A stretch of 64,000 nucleotides of DNA from Tubulanus polymorphus (GCF_964204645.1 NW_027437449.1:42762-106761), one strand, 5' to 3'. Numbered from the stretch's first letter, positions 13,371 to 25,394 are shown. Notes: a model not told the origin generated them from the letters alone. Program-made: numbers and translations.

Positions 13371-13848
13371 ACCTCCCTAATTTTACAGTCGAGATAAGAT
13401 GAACCTTTGTCTAGAATTATGAATTTGTTGTCACTTAATTCCTGATCACAAGTGTGACAAATTGCGAGCTCTGAACTCTCACCCGGCGGTCTTTAGGGAC
13501 TCAAGTGTTTTTCTGCTATTAATACACAGGGTCCAGTTCCACAGTTTGGAGTTAAAATTTAACCCTGAGTTAACTCATTGAAAATGAACTAATTTTAACT
13601 CAGAGTTAACTCTAACTCACAACTGTAGAACTGGGTCCTGTTCTTTTTTATCATAATTCAAAATACCGTAGACCCTGACTGTTTTAGTCAAATGTTGGTG
13701 GGTCCATTTTAGTCCTCAGAATCTTTAAAGACAATGTATTACTTTCGCCTCAAAACTTTATACCGGTTTTATATGCGAGATCACATTTAGACTCAAGTCA
13801 CATCATTCTGTACTGAACTGAACTCCGATGGTTAAAATCTATAATTAC

Positions 13849-13986
13849 CGAGATTCTCAGCAGGTCTGGTGCTGGCTTGTGTAACTGCGTGGATATTTTG
13901 ATTCACTGTATTATTGTCACCGATTATACTTAAATTAGAATTGTCTGCATTTATTCCTGGATTACTCGCCGCCATAGTAACGTTTA
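13849..13986 (-). CDS. First coding exon of the NLR gene, RHIM-like motif
   Basis: A splice acceptor (ATTCTGTTTTTCAG) precedes an exon starting at 13986. Its ATG at 13975 opens 42 codons plus one base, and the exon ends at a GTAATT donor (G 13849 | GT 13848-13847). The phase-1 end fits the phase-1 acceptor at 8013/8012 exactly: the split codon becomes GAT, giving ...RPAENL-D-VDQVQ-MSLKK. The peptide contains LSIIGDNNTVNQ. That pattern (I-x-G-x-N-N-x-V) resembles the core of RHIM-type amyloid signalling motifs found in front of some immune NTPases. The acceptor before the ATG implies a non-coding exon further upstream. The splice linkage is inferred from phase and strand; the motif assignment is tentative. 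Confidence 0.65.
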
Positions 13987-14483
13987 CTGAAAAACAGAAT
14001 TTAGAATTCAGTCATTTTATCTCAACAAGTGCAGCACAGTTTTCCTGAAAAAAAATATGCTGGTTGGCCAAATTGTAAATTAGTACATATCACATGCAGA
14101 AGACCAGATAACAATGATAAAAGCTTACTATAATACAAGTGTAGCAACCCAAGAGATCTCAATAATAACAATAATAAAATGTATGAATTTGTGAGCAGTT
14201 TTCGCCTGTAAATAATAAGACATAAACTACATGTAACACATTCTAGCCACAAATATTACCAGCCTCGCTAGCCATATACTTAGCACAAGCCATTAACCCT
14301 TTAGCTCATTAACCTCACTAGTTGGCGCAAAATCTTCACTGCCCGAAAAGTGAAAGCAACAATCAACTGGGACTTAAATCCCAACTGGGCTTGACAATCT
14401 TACGCCACCTGGCGGATAGAATATATTGAAATAAGATTTAAGAACAATCGGGTGGGTGCGTTCATTTCTGGATTCATAATTAC

Positions 14484-14642
14484 CGAGATTCTCAGCAGGT
14501 CTGTTTAAGGCTTGTGTATCTTCATGGTAGCGATATTCATGTGTGGTTTTAATACACTTTTTTTTATTTGTTGAACTGATTTGATCAATTTCAGAATTTT
14601 CTGCATCTATTTCTGGATTACACTCCGTCATGGTACCGGGTA
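14484..14642 (-). CDS. Paralogous alternative first coding exon
   Basis: Same architecture as the exon at 13849-13986: acceptor TTTTATTTTTCAG, 11 bases, ATG at 14631, 49 codons plus one base, and the same donor context (GAGAATCTCG|GTAATTAT). It ends in NRPAENL in phase 1, so it could splice to the same main exon. Its middle is different (NSEIDQISSTNKKKC) and lacks the GDNN motif. It could be an alternative first exon, or belong to a lost neighbouring paralogue. Confidence 0.55.
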
Positions 14643-14689
14643 CTGAAAAATAAAAGTTTAAAATTCAGTCATTCTATCGCGGTAAGTGC

Positions 14690-15285
14690 AGCGCATTAGC
14701 TGTCGGACAGCACACTGGCTAGCTGTCGGACAGCACACTGGCTAGCTGTCGGACAGAACACTGGCTAGCTGTGAGACAGCACACTGGCTAGCTGTCGGAC
14801 AGCACACTGGCTAGCTGTCGGACAGCATACTGGCTAGCTGTCGGACAGCACACTGGCTAGCTGTCGGACAGCACACTGGCTAGCTGTCGGACAGCACACT
14901 GGCTAGCTGTCGGACAGCACACTGGCTAGCTGTCGAACAGCACACTGGCTAGCTGTCGGACAGCACACTGGCTAGCTGTCGGACAATTCACCAGCTATCA
15001 GCCAGTTCCCTAGCTGTCAGCCAGTTCCCAAGCTGTCAGCCAGTTCCCTAGCTATCAGACAGTTCACCAGCTATCACACAGTTCACTAGCTATCACACAG
15101 TTCACTAGCTGTCAGACAGTTCACTAGCTGTCAGACAGCACTATGGCTAGCTGTCGGACAGTTCACTAGCTGTCAGACAGTTCACTAGCTATCAGACAGT
15201 TCCCTAGCTATCACACAGTTCACTAGCTGTCACACAGTTCACTACCTGTCACACAGTTCACTACCTGTCACACAGTTCACAACTG
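14690..15285 (+). repeat. 20-23 bp minisatellite with near-palindromic unit
   Basis: Units of 23 bp (GCTAGCTGTCGGACAGCACAC + TG) run from about 14690 to 14985. They give way to about 20-bp variants (TTCACTAGCTGTCAGACAG) to about 15285. Each unit includes CTGTCNGACAG-like inverted halves and could form short hairpins. It lies between the second and third copies of the first-exon duplication. Confidence 0.95.
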
Positions 15286-15654
15286 TGTCAGCAAAAGACA
15301 GACTTATGTTAGATGTTGCAACGAGAAAACTTGTATCTTCTAAATCACTGAATACTGTTTTAACCTGCCGGAGGAAGGGGTGCATACTCGACAGTCTTAC
15401 ATTGGAATGAATGTAATTAGGATCAGTTTTTTCTTTCATGGATTTTAATGTAAAAAATAAATGATTCTAAAAGTTGATTTCATTAACATTCATTACGCAG
15501 GAAGGGAAGCTGCTTTGTTAAAGTCAGGCATAAACGTGTGACTCAGTCGCACGTCTCACAACTTTACACCAGTTTTATATACGAGATTACATTTTAACTC
15601 GAGTCACATCATTCTGTACTGAACTGAACTCCGATGATTAAAATCTATAATTAC

Positions 15655-15707
15655 CGAGATTCTCAGCAGGTCTATCGACGGTTTGCTCCTCGTCATAGTA
15701 ACGTTTA
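15655..15707 (-). pseudogene. Degenerate third copy of the first coding exon
   Basis: The acceptor, the TAAACGTTACT leader, the ATG at 15696 and the GTAATTATAG donor are all retained, as is flanking intron shared with the 13849 exon (CATTCTGTACTGAACTGAAC). The coding part has shrunk to 14 codons and ends in phase 0, so splicing to the main NLR exon would shift the frame. It looks like a broken copy. Confidence 0.6.
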
Positions 15708-15924
15708 CTGAAAAACAGAATTTAGAATTCAGTCATTTTATCTCAATAAGTGCAGCACATTTTTTCTGACCTAATTGTTGTGTCCAGTATTTACACAATA
15801 TTACACAATTTAGGGTTAGACTTTTTTGTTACATAATATGAATTTGTATAGCAATATAAAGTTCCATCAAAAACGATAAAAGTCTGAAATCTGTATATTG
15901 TGAATTTTGTATTAGTTTCAGCCC

Positions 15925-18498
15925 AAACTGTCGTTAGTTGTGTTCTAGTTGTGTCTGTCACGCGATTTCTAGTGGTAAATAGCGAATATCAAACTGTCGT
16001 TAGTTGTGTTCTAGTTGTGTCTACCACGCGATTTCTAGTGGTAAATAGCGGATATCAAACTGTCGTTAGTTGTGTTCTAGTTGTGTCTACCACGCGATTT
16101 CTAGTGGTAAATAGCGGATATCAAACTGTCGTTAGTTGTGTTCTAGTTGTGTCTGCCACGCGATTTCTAGTGGTAAATAGCGGATATCAAACTGTCGTTA
16201 GTTGTGTTCTAGTTGTGTCTACCACGCGATTTCTAGTGGTAAATAGCGGATATCAAACTGTCGTTAGTTGTGTTCTAGTTGTGTCTGACACGCGATTTCT
16301 AGTGGTAAATAGCGGATATCAAACTGTCGTTAGTTGTGTTCTAGTTGTGTCTACCACGCGATTTCTAGTGGTAAATAGCGGATATCAAACTGTCGTTAGT
16401 TGTGTTCTAGTTGTGTCTACCACGCGATTTCTAGTGGTAAATAGCGGATATCAAACTGTCGTTAGTTGTGTTCTAGTTGTGTCTGACACGCGATTTCTAG
16501 TGGTAAATAGCGGATATCAAACTGTCGTTAGTTGTGTTCTAGTTGTGTCTGACACGCGATTTCTAGTGGTAAATAGCGGATATCAAACAGTCGTTAGTTG
16601 TGTTCTAGTTGTGTCTACCACGCGATTTCTAGTGGTAAATAGCGGATATCAAACTGTCGTTAGTTGTGTTCTAGTTGTGTCTGCCACGCGATTTCTAGTG
16701 GTAAATAGCGGATATCAAACTGTCGTTAGTTGTGTTCTAGTTGTGTCTGCCACGCGATTTCTAGTGGTAAATAGCGGATATCAAACTGTCGTTAGTTGTG
16801 TTCTAGTTGTGTCTACCACGCGATTTCTAGTGGTAAATAGCGGATATCAAACTGTCGTTAGTTGTGTTCTAGTTGTGTCTGCAACGCGATTTCTAGTGGT
16901 AAATAGCGGATATCAAACTGTCGTTAGTTGTGTTCTAGTTGTGTCTGACACGCGATTTCTAGTGGTAAATAGCGGATATCAAACTGTCGTTAGTTGTGTT
17001 CTAGTTGTGTCTACCACGCGATTTCTAGTGGTAAATAGCGGATATCAAACTGTCGTTAGTTGTGTTCTAGTTGTGTCTACCACGCGATTTCTAGTGGTAA
17101 ATAGCGGATATCAAACTGTCGTTAGTTGTGTTCTAGTTGTGTCTACCACGCGATTTCTAGTGGTAAATAGCGGATATCAAACTGTCGTTAATTGTGTTCT
17201 AGTTGTGTCTGACACGCGATTTCTAGTGGTAAATAGCGGATATCAAACTGTCGTTAGTTGTGTTCTAGTTGTGTCTACCACGCGATTTCTAGTGGTAAAT
17301 AGCGGATATCAAACTGTCGTTAGTTGTGTTCTAGTTGTGTCTGCCACGCGATTTCTAGTGGTAAATAGCGGATATCAAACTGTCGTTAGTTGTGTTCTAG
17401 TTGTGTCTGCCACGCGATTTCTAGTGGTAAATAGCGGATATCAAACTGTCGTTAGTTGTGTTCTAGTTGTGTCTGCCACGCGATTTCTAGTGGTAAATAG
17501 CGGATATCAAACTGTCGTTAGTTGTGTTCTAGTTGTGTCTGCCACGCGATTTCTAGTGGTAAATAGCGGATATCAAACTGTCGTTAGTTGTGTTCTAGTT
17601 GTGTCTGCCACGCGATTTCTAGTGGTAAATAGCGGATATCAAACTGTCGTTAGTTGTGTTCTAGTTGTGTCTACCACGCGATTTCTAGTGGTAAATAGCG
17701 GATATCAAACTGTCGTTAGTTGTGTTCTAGTTGTGTCTGCCACGCGATTTCTAGTGGTAAATAGCGGATATCAAACTGTCGTTAGTTGTGTTCTAGTTGT
17801 GTCTACCACGCGATTTCTAGTGGTAAATAGCGGATATCAAACTGTCGTTAATTGTGTTCTAGTTGTGTCTGACACGCGATTTCTAGTGGTAAATAGCGGA
17901 TATCAAACTGTCGTTAGTTGTGTTCTAGTTGTGTCTGCCACGCGATTTCTAGTGGTAAATAGCGGATATCAAACTGTCGTTAGTTGTGTTCTAGTTGTGT
18001 CTACCACGCGATTTCTAGTGGTAAATAGCGGATATCAAACAGTCGTTAGTTGTGTTCTAGTTGTGTCTACCACGCGATTTCTAGTGGTAAATAGCGGATA
18101 TCAAACTGTCGTTAGTTGTGTTCTAGTTGTGTCTGACACGCGATTTCTAGTGGTAAATAGCGGATATCAAACTGTCGTTAGTTGTGTTCTAGTTGTGTCT
18201 ACCACGCGATTTCTAGTGGTAAATAGCGGATATCAAACTGTCGTTAGTTGTGTTCTAGTTTTTTCTACCACGCGATTTCTAGTAGTAAATAGCGGATATC
18301 AAACTGTCGTTAGTTGTGTTCTAGTTGTGTCTGACACGCGATTTCTAGTGGTAAATAGCGGATATCAAACTGTCGTTAGTTGTGTTCTAGTTGTGTCTAC
18401 CACGCGATTTCTAGTGGTAAATAGCGGATATCAAACTGTCGTTAGTTGTGTTCTAGTTGTGTCTACCACGCGATTTCTAGTGGTAAATAGCGGATATC
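15925..18498 (+). repeat. 66-bp minisatellite, 39 units
   Basis: Thirty-nine head-to-tail 66-bp units, nearly identical, each running from AAACTGTCGTTAG to GCGGATATC. Since 66 is divisible by 3 and the unit has no stop in one frame, the whole block reads as a single 879-codon frame with a 22-residue repeat. There is no start context, signal or known family, so I do not call a gene. Most variation sits at one spot (TCTACCACG, TCTGCCACG, TCTGACACG, once GCAACG). A few units have TTAATT for TTAGTT or ACAGTC for ACTGTC. Confidence 0.95.
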
Positions 18499-18539
18499 AA
18501 ACAAGACGCAGGTCTTTGTTTTTACCTGATTCTCCCTGA

Positions 18540-21500
18540 TGTCTCATTCTGTGTGTATTTTTATAAAAACTACTCCCTTCCCCTAATCAGAATCACGTTC
18601 TGTTCAAACACAATTCCCGAAAATGACTACAATATTTAAAACAACGTACCTCTTGGTTTGTGACAAAACTGTATGAAAAATGTCCGTAGAAACTACTGCG
18701 CATTGGGTAAAACACTGAACTGCGATCAAATTGAGATTTCACCGACCAATATTTCACCGCACTCCCGTCACGTGATATATCGTATTTTTAGATATGAGGT
18801 AATAATCGTCACGTGTCCTGTGAACCCCGTACATTACCTGACATTACGTCGTTCGATTAGAATAAGACACTGATTATTTTTAGACCCCGTAGAAAACCGC
18901 TGTCGTTTCGGGCCACACGATTGGTCGTAACATTAAGAAATATTTGTGTAATCAACTAGATTTCAGCGTCCAATGAAATCAATTTTTAGGTCCTGAAAAC
19001 AACAATCTCAAAGAAATTGTTCCGAGTAAGAGTTCAATTTCAAGTCACGGCCGAGGGTATATAGTTTGAGAGTCTTGTGACAAAGGCATCATGTGTTATT
19101 TGAGTATATTTTAAGTGACCACATTTCACTCAGACTCCAGATCGACTTTGATAAACAAAGCTTTGAAGATGTCCGATCAAATAAACCTAAAATAATATCG
19201 TAAGTTATCAATGTATCTAGATTCAGATGGCGCTGTATAAAATACTAGTAATTAAAAGTGAATAAAATCACGGGTTTTCTGTTTATTCGAACTCCTTGTG
19301 ATTTGAGGCAGTATTTTCATTGGTTGAGATTTGAACCTGTGTTTGATGTTTGCGCGGTTGGTCTTGTAAATAAATAAACTGATATTATTGAAAAGTTCTC
19401 ATGTTCTTGTTCAGGATTGAGATTCTATGGAGATATTACTGTTTCACTAAACAGTCACATATGAATTTTAAGAACCGTGGAATTCGGTCCAGATTAGATA
19501 TAAACTTTGTATAAAGGTTTTTTTAAATTTTAAAGTTCAATCTGTGATCAATGCAAAGCTTATATCACCTCTTTAAAATCGAGACGTTGCTTGTGACATA
19601 AAAATGATAAAGTTCTATGCATTCTGATAAGAGTATTTGACTCATTGAGCTGAACGACAGATTTCAGTAAACAATTGAATTGACCTGATTGTACTTTTTA
19701 ATGGTTTCATATATAATTTTGTCGCTCATTCTAAGGAATATATATGTTAAACAATAAATTCAGCTAATGACCATCTGTACTATACATAATCAGGACTCAA
19801 ACAGGACCTAGCGCCTGATGTAGGTTCAGACATACACATTTTTGGTTAAGTTAACATTTTTAGAATTTTGATTTCAATCCATAAACATGCTGAACAGATT
19901 TAAGAGTCTTTAAATCAGCTGGTATATACTGGTCTATTATAACTGCTTTTTATTGTGTTAAATATCATCCTCGCTTGCCAGGGTTTGATTGCGAGGACGG
20001 TTAAATATATGATATTGAAATGATGCGCATACGACCAAGAGAATTCGAATGTTGAGACCTCTGTTGCCCGGTACAGATGCAGCAACTATTGATGTCTCGG
20101 TTATAGTTTGCACGTAATTTAGGCCCTAGATTTTCTTGTTGTATTAAGTCTAACATGTCTCACTTAAACCAATAAGTTTTTATGTGGAACCTGGGCCATT
20201 TTAACCTAACCAACGTTTGATTCTGATGGTTCGGTTAGATACGTGTTCATTGATGACAGGTGCGTCAACATATATCACATGTACATGTCACATGATAAAA
20301 ACCACTCGCAGTGAAAAGACTGATATTTTTGCTAATTTTAAGAATTGTATAAAATGCGTCTCATTAATCGATGTTTTCGATTTAGGGCCAAACTATTGTC
20401 GGAAGATTTAAAGCCTAGCTAAAGATGAATTAAACTTCTTTCAGCTGTTTTAATAGCAGCTTTGCGAAATTCCGCCGGTAGCATTTTATTTTAGTGCAAA
20501 GCCATTGCAACAGACGGGCTGAAATAAACACCATCAGAAATTGTCACCTTTCTGCCTTCAACCAGCCCTGGCAGTGGTTGTCTCCACAGGATCATCCTAG
20601 TGTACCCAACTGCCCAGACACCTCAAATTCGCGTGACTTTGACACCGACCACATTTCAAGCGGCTTTTTTATCTGTGTTTAAACTGCGATATCTCAGCTC
20701 ATAAACAACTCATTTTGATAACTTTCTACACTGACCTTAAGACGTTTTACGTTTATATCTTTTTGACGATTGAATTTAATTACGGTCACCAGTCACCAGT
20801 TTGAACCGGTTGTTTTCACAGTACGTGATATTTTCCATGAATTCCTTTCATCAATTTATAACCATTTTTATATCTTTATTTCTTGAAGAAAAGCTGTTAC
20901 TATTGGTCAAACAATATCAGTCACATGATTGACCTATTTCTGTACGTTATAGCATTGTTTATCGGTGTCCCGGAAAAAAATGTCCCATTTTTGTAAGGTA
21001 GGAAAACATGTCCCGGTCTATCATTACTAACTTTTTAATTTAGTCAATTTCACATCAAAATAACACCAGAGAACAAACTTGGCAATACATTTTGATTACA
21101 TTTTTAACATCTAACAAAGAATGGCTCTACTTTGATTTGATTAATTTGTATGTAAAATCCTCTTAAGTTTGACGTATTTATTTAAGTAACAGTGCTTTTA
21201 CTTAATAACTTTTCATAATGTTCTCCATTAATAATATATTATTTAGCAACTGCGCATTCATTCAATTCGATTGTAAAACCTTCTTAAATTTGACGTATCA
21301 TGATAATGTTAATATACACAATGAATTCTCATGTTCACTTGATAAAACTCGTTCCAAATGTGTGTCGTTAAAAAAGAATTCATACAATCTTATAAAGCGT
21401 TGACGCGGCCTGTAAAGGGAGATAAGCCTCATTCACTTTCCTAACATGTACGCCTATATATAATCTATACTTTCATATTTGCACTGAGTTTGTTTTTTTA

Positions 21501-22350
21501 TTACTTACACAATATCAATTTCCATATGAAATGAACATTGCCAATCTTATTCCAACACTGATCGCTTATTAGAATTCAATGGTTTAGTCATCATTATGAT
21601 TTCACATGATGATTGTCCCGACTAAGACTTTACTCTCACAAGGTTTGACGACTTAAAAAATAATCTCCTCTCTTCGCTTTTGTATAAAGGCGAGTATTTC
21701 TTATAACGATTTTTTAAGGTGCTAATATATTTTCAATGCGGTTTATTTTTTATAGCGGAATTATTTTCACTTGTGAATATATTTTGATGGAAATCTATTT
21801 TTTTCAAAACGAAATAGTTTTTTGTGAAGAAATATTTTAATTGCCCTTATTATCAGCCACCATGGTATGATATTTGATGATGACTGATATTTCCTTTAAC
21901 GAGTCAAAATACCATATATAGTTGATGGATAGATTTTTATGCCAAATGTGATTAAATTGCATCTCACAGACTAAAAAATTTAAAATAAAAAAACCGACCC
22001 CCTTATTGAGCTATGGCATATATAACAGAGATCTTAAGATTTGTGAAATGATATGAATCAGTTGTAGCTCACAATATCCGTGATAAAACGATAAGTGTAA
22101 AATCAAACCCACATAAATGAATCTTTTTTTCTTAATATTGTTCTATTATTTATTTATTTATTAATGTGGCATACACATATAATTAGATTAACATATAACA
22201 TATAAATTGGTGCCCAGCCCAAAAAGTCACAATTGTATTTTCAATGCTATATATAAGCTACAAGTCATAAGAAACGTATGAGAGATTTAGAAAATAACCT
22301 AGATCAAACACAGCTATGGCCAAAATAATTGATAGCTAAAAAGATTTTAA
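18540..22350. other. AT-rich intergenic DNA, no gene recognised
   Basis: Only short frames (60-66 codons) with no recognisable similarity. The NLR first exons have an upstream acceptor, so their promoter and non-coding first exon may lie here or inside the minisatellites, but no promoter can be placed with confidence. Confidence 0.4.
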
Positions 22351-22505
22351 AAATTATTAGAAATATTTCGGGTGGTTCCTAAGTCTAAAAATGGAAAAAA
22401 ATAGTAGATAAAAACAGCCACTTGTCTATGGAAAACCAACATTGGAAAAAAATGTTTAGACCGGGAAAGGGTGGTAGCAACCACCCGAAATATTTCTAAT
22501 ATTTT
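22351..22505 (+). mobile_element. MITE-like element with 27-bp terminal inverted repeats
   Basis: The left end TTAGAAATATTTCGGGTGG (within 22351-22377) is matched by its reverse complement in 22479-22505, with two or three mismatches over 27 bp. The interior also pairs partly (GTCTAAAAATGG... near 22384 and ...TGTTTAGAC near 22452). The size of about 150 bp and lack of coding fit a small non-autonomous DNA element. Superfamily unknown. Confidence 0.65.
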
Positions 22506-23214
22506 AAATAAACATTTATAGCTCTCAACTCATTTATTGTTGTATTTAAGTGTCTCATATGGTCAAATTTTTGACGAGTGAAATAAACCAATTCGTTTAG
22601 CCTATATGACTTCTCTTCCGGCGGAAAAAAGAATTATTAACCGTATTCGTGCTAAACAAAACCAAAACAAAAAAATAGGAAAAGCATTGACGAAAAGTAA
22701 TTAAGAGATATAGTGTATTTTATTAAAAGAAATAGTGTAATTGATATTTAAAAAAATCAATCTTTAATATATCTGAATTGTATGAATCTTCGGTGGGCTC
22801 ATTTAACATGAATTCAAAAAGGTATTTAATCTATAATATTGGCGTCTGATCTTTTCAATTTCTAATTGTTTTTTTCAGAAATCATTCGAATTGGAATCGC
22901 ATTCAGGATAAAACGTTTCTGAAACTGAAGGGTTTAAATTGACTTTAAGGATCCTCGCTGAATTCATACATACACACACACACATGAGTCGCAGAATCTG
23001 TAAGGTAGGAATAAATATTGATCGCTGAAATCATATAAACTGCGCCCGATATTAGAATTCCTGAAATAAACCACGTGATATACTCCGAGATTTTCGAAGA
23101 TTCTGATATTTCTTACTCTACCTGATGTGGGCTTTCATACCGAACATATTTTTACGAGTCGATTGTGACCCTTAGCCTAATTCTGTCTCTGTATCAGTTA
23201 AATACATCAATATT
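22506..23214. other. Intergenic DNA, no gene recognised
   Basis: AT-rich, with a short CA run at 22972-22984. The piece 22870-23010 is a diverged match to about 720-920. Confidence 0.4.
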
Positions 23215-23356
23215 GTCAAAATAGAACAAATTCAGCTGGTAAATTTTGATAGCGTTGATAGAAGAGAAAGGCTTTAATTCATTACTGGCGGCGGCAATTT
23301 AGATCAGGTCTGATTAGAAACTGTTGTAATCAGGGAATAATAGCGGGTAGTCAGCG

Positions 23357-23775
23357 AAGAGTCACCACATCTGACTGGTCACTGGTCACCACACCTGACT
23401 GGTCACTGGTCACCACACCTGACTGGTCGCCGGTCGCCACACCTGACTGGTCGCCGGTCACCACATCTGACTGGTCACTGGTCACCACAACCTGATTGGT
23501 CACTGGTCACCACAACCTGATTGGTCACCAGTCACCACAACCTGACTGGTCACTGGTCACCACACCTGACTGGTCACTGGTCACCACAACCTGATTGGTC
23601 ACTGGTCACCACACCTGACTGGTCACTGGTCACCGCACCTGACTGGTCACTGGTCACCACACCTGACTGGTCACTGGTCACCACATCTGACTGGTCGCCA
23701 GTCACCACAACCTGATTGATCATTACATTTGACTGATTGGTTCACTGGTCACCACACCTGACTGGTCACTGGTTA
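23357..23775 (+). repeat. 24-25 bp minisatellite
   Basis: About 17 imperfect units of CTGACTGGTCACTGGTCACC plus ACAC or ACAAC. The unit itself contains the internal GGTCACTGGTCACC doublet. The 64-codon frame at 23521-23715 is an artefact of the repeat. Confidence 0.92.
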
Positions 23776-23820
23776 ACACAATGACCAGACAAACTTACAG
23801 TCCGCGTTTATCGTTACCAG

Positions 23821-23888
23821 TGTATGGTCTAGTGGTTAACACGTTCGTCTGGCATGCTGTTGGTCGCAGGTTCGAGTCCCTCTAGGGT
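23821..23888 (+). repeat. tRNA-like sequence (SINE head remnant)
   Basis: Contains a box-A-like TGGTCTAGTGG (23825-23835) and a box-B GGTTCGAGTCC (23869-23879), spaced as in a tRNA gene. No full cloverleaf with a paired acceptor stem is evident, so a SINE head or tRNA pseudogene is more likely than a working tRNA. It runs directly into CTCTAGGGTTAGGGTTA. Confidence 0.6.
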
Positions 23889-23925
23889 TAGGGTTACGGC
23901 CGATCTAGGGTTAGGGTTGGCGAGC
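23884..23925 (+). repeat. Interstitial telomere-like repeats
   Basis: Two short TAGGGTTAGGGTT runs directly after the tRNA-like sequence, separated by ACGGCCGATC. They lie 39 kb internal to the present telomere. Confidence 0.8.
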
Positions 23926-24430
23926 CAGGTCTAGTGTTGTTGCCTATTGTTTGGGCTTATTTTGCCGACTATTTTGCCTTTGTTTGGGGCTATTTCATGA
24001 TTCCTGTCGTCTCCTAAATGCCATTTTGGTGGAAAAGGGGTAATTAATTATTGGCGGCAATGGGGCCTTGATTAGAAATTGTTGTTATCAGGAAAATGAT
24101 AGCTTTTCGACAGATTACAGACCAGATAAAACAGAAAACAGAAGTAGACCGTATGACGTAAACATAAAGCGATTGAAATATTCACTTAAGGTTTTATTTA
24201 TTACAAAAAATCCTCGAGTTGATTTTGTACGTTACAATTAAGTTGTTCAATTAAACATTATTAAAGAAAATGATGGTTGGGTTTATAATTTTCAATATAA
24301 ATGGTGGAACTTACTTTTTAGAATATTTGATAATCGATGCTTTAAAAAATACTAATAGAAAAGGAGAAATGGAAGATGAAATGAAATAATTTTCAGATTG
24401 ACTAGAGAGATTGAGATCTTCTGGTGTTCT

Positions 24431-25394
24431 ACATCTTATGTTTAAAATACACGTATTTATTATAATGGTACCTGGTTTATCGTGGGCTGATTATATGTAC
24501 AGTCCGTCTGATATTCAAAAGGTTAACTAAATCTGATAAACATGTAGTCCAAAACCTGGGCCCTATAAGTGTCACTTTCGTAATCTTAATTTGCTCTAAC
24601 TGACATTGAATCACATAACTACGTGATAGGGGGAAATGTTCGTATTTTCAAAGCGTGGATTTCCGAACATCATCTACGGTGAATCAAACAGTGAATCGGT
24701 CGATACCGTATACAACTAGTGAAGATGGAGAAATTCAAATTTGATCAGTGTCATTAATTCAAGTCAATTACAGATAATACAGTCGTCTGTCAACAAAACG
24801 GTTACTATTATCAGTCACCAGCTGTCCTTGTACAACAACGCGCGTCACACATATAGACAATACAGATGTTTATTACTGTAGAAATTGTTTTTTAATTTCG
24901 AGGTTTTACTTGAAAAAGCCGCCATCTTGATTTTGATCTTTTAAAGGACATTTGACATTTAAAATGTAGTTTTAGATTTAAATAGCTATATCAGGAATAA
25001 AACACGTTATTGATAGTTTATATCATTATGATGATATTTATGTAAAGAAGACAGGTTCTGTTACGGGTGATGAAGCTCTGCAGTTTTACACCCGGAGACG
25101 GTTTAGGACGGCGTCCAGAATAGACTGAACGTGCTCCAGAGTGTGGAAGGTTTTTGTATTGTATCGAGTTTGCCGGGTTTTGCCGGTCATTTTGTACGTA
25201 AACATCGACCATGATTTGTGGAACTCGACGTATTGTATTCTAGCGATCAGAATTAGGCGCAACAACAAAATGGCAAAAAAGCTTTTGATTTCTAGTATTT
25301 TTCAGCATTTTATTGTTTACTGGAGAAGTTACTCCAGATTTTTGGTCGGATTTCTATGAACTCGCTCTGCCCTTTAAGTTTATATTGTAAGCGT
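24431..25394. other. Intergenic DNA before the tandem array
   Basis: No gene recognised. Short overlapping frames on both strands around 25018-25359 match nothing known. Confidence 0.4.

Larger units (their letters stand above)
23215..24430 (+). repeat. Diverged segmental duplicate of 2660-3330
   Basis: Same order of blocks as near 2.7-3.3 kb (GGCGGCGGCAATTTAGATC, the GGTCAC minisatellite, CAGAAGTAGACCGTATGACG, TCCTCGAG). It also holds the expanded minisatellite and the tRNA-like plus telomere-repeat insertion listed separately. Confidence 0.75.

Noticed and set aside
14690-15285. CRISPR-like array of short repeats
   Set aside because: There are no unique spacers; the units are contiguous and the context is eukaryotic, so it is a minisatellite.
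15900-18539. 879-codon open frame with 22-residue repeats
   Set aside because: It is a minisatellite whose unit (66 bp) is stop-free in this frame. It has no plausible start, signal or family, and the first codon is not ATG.
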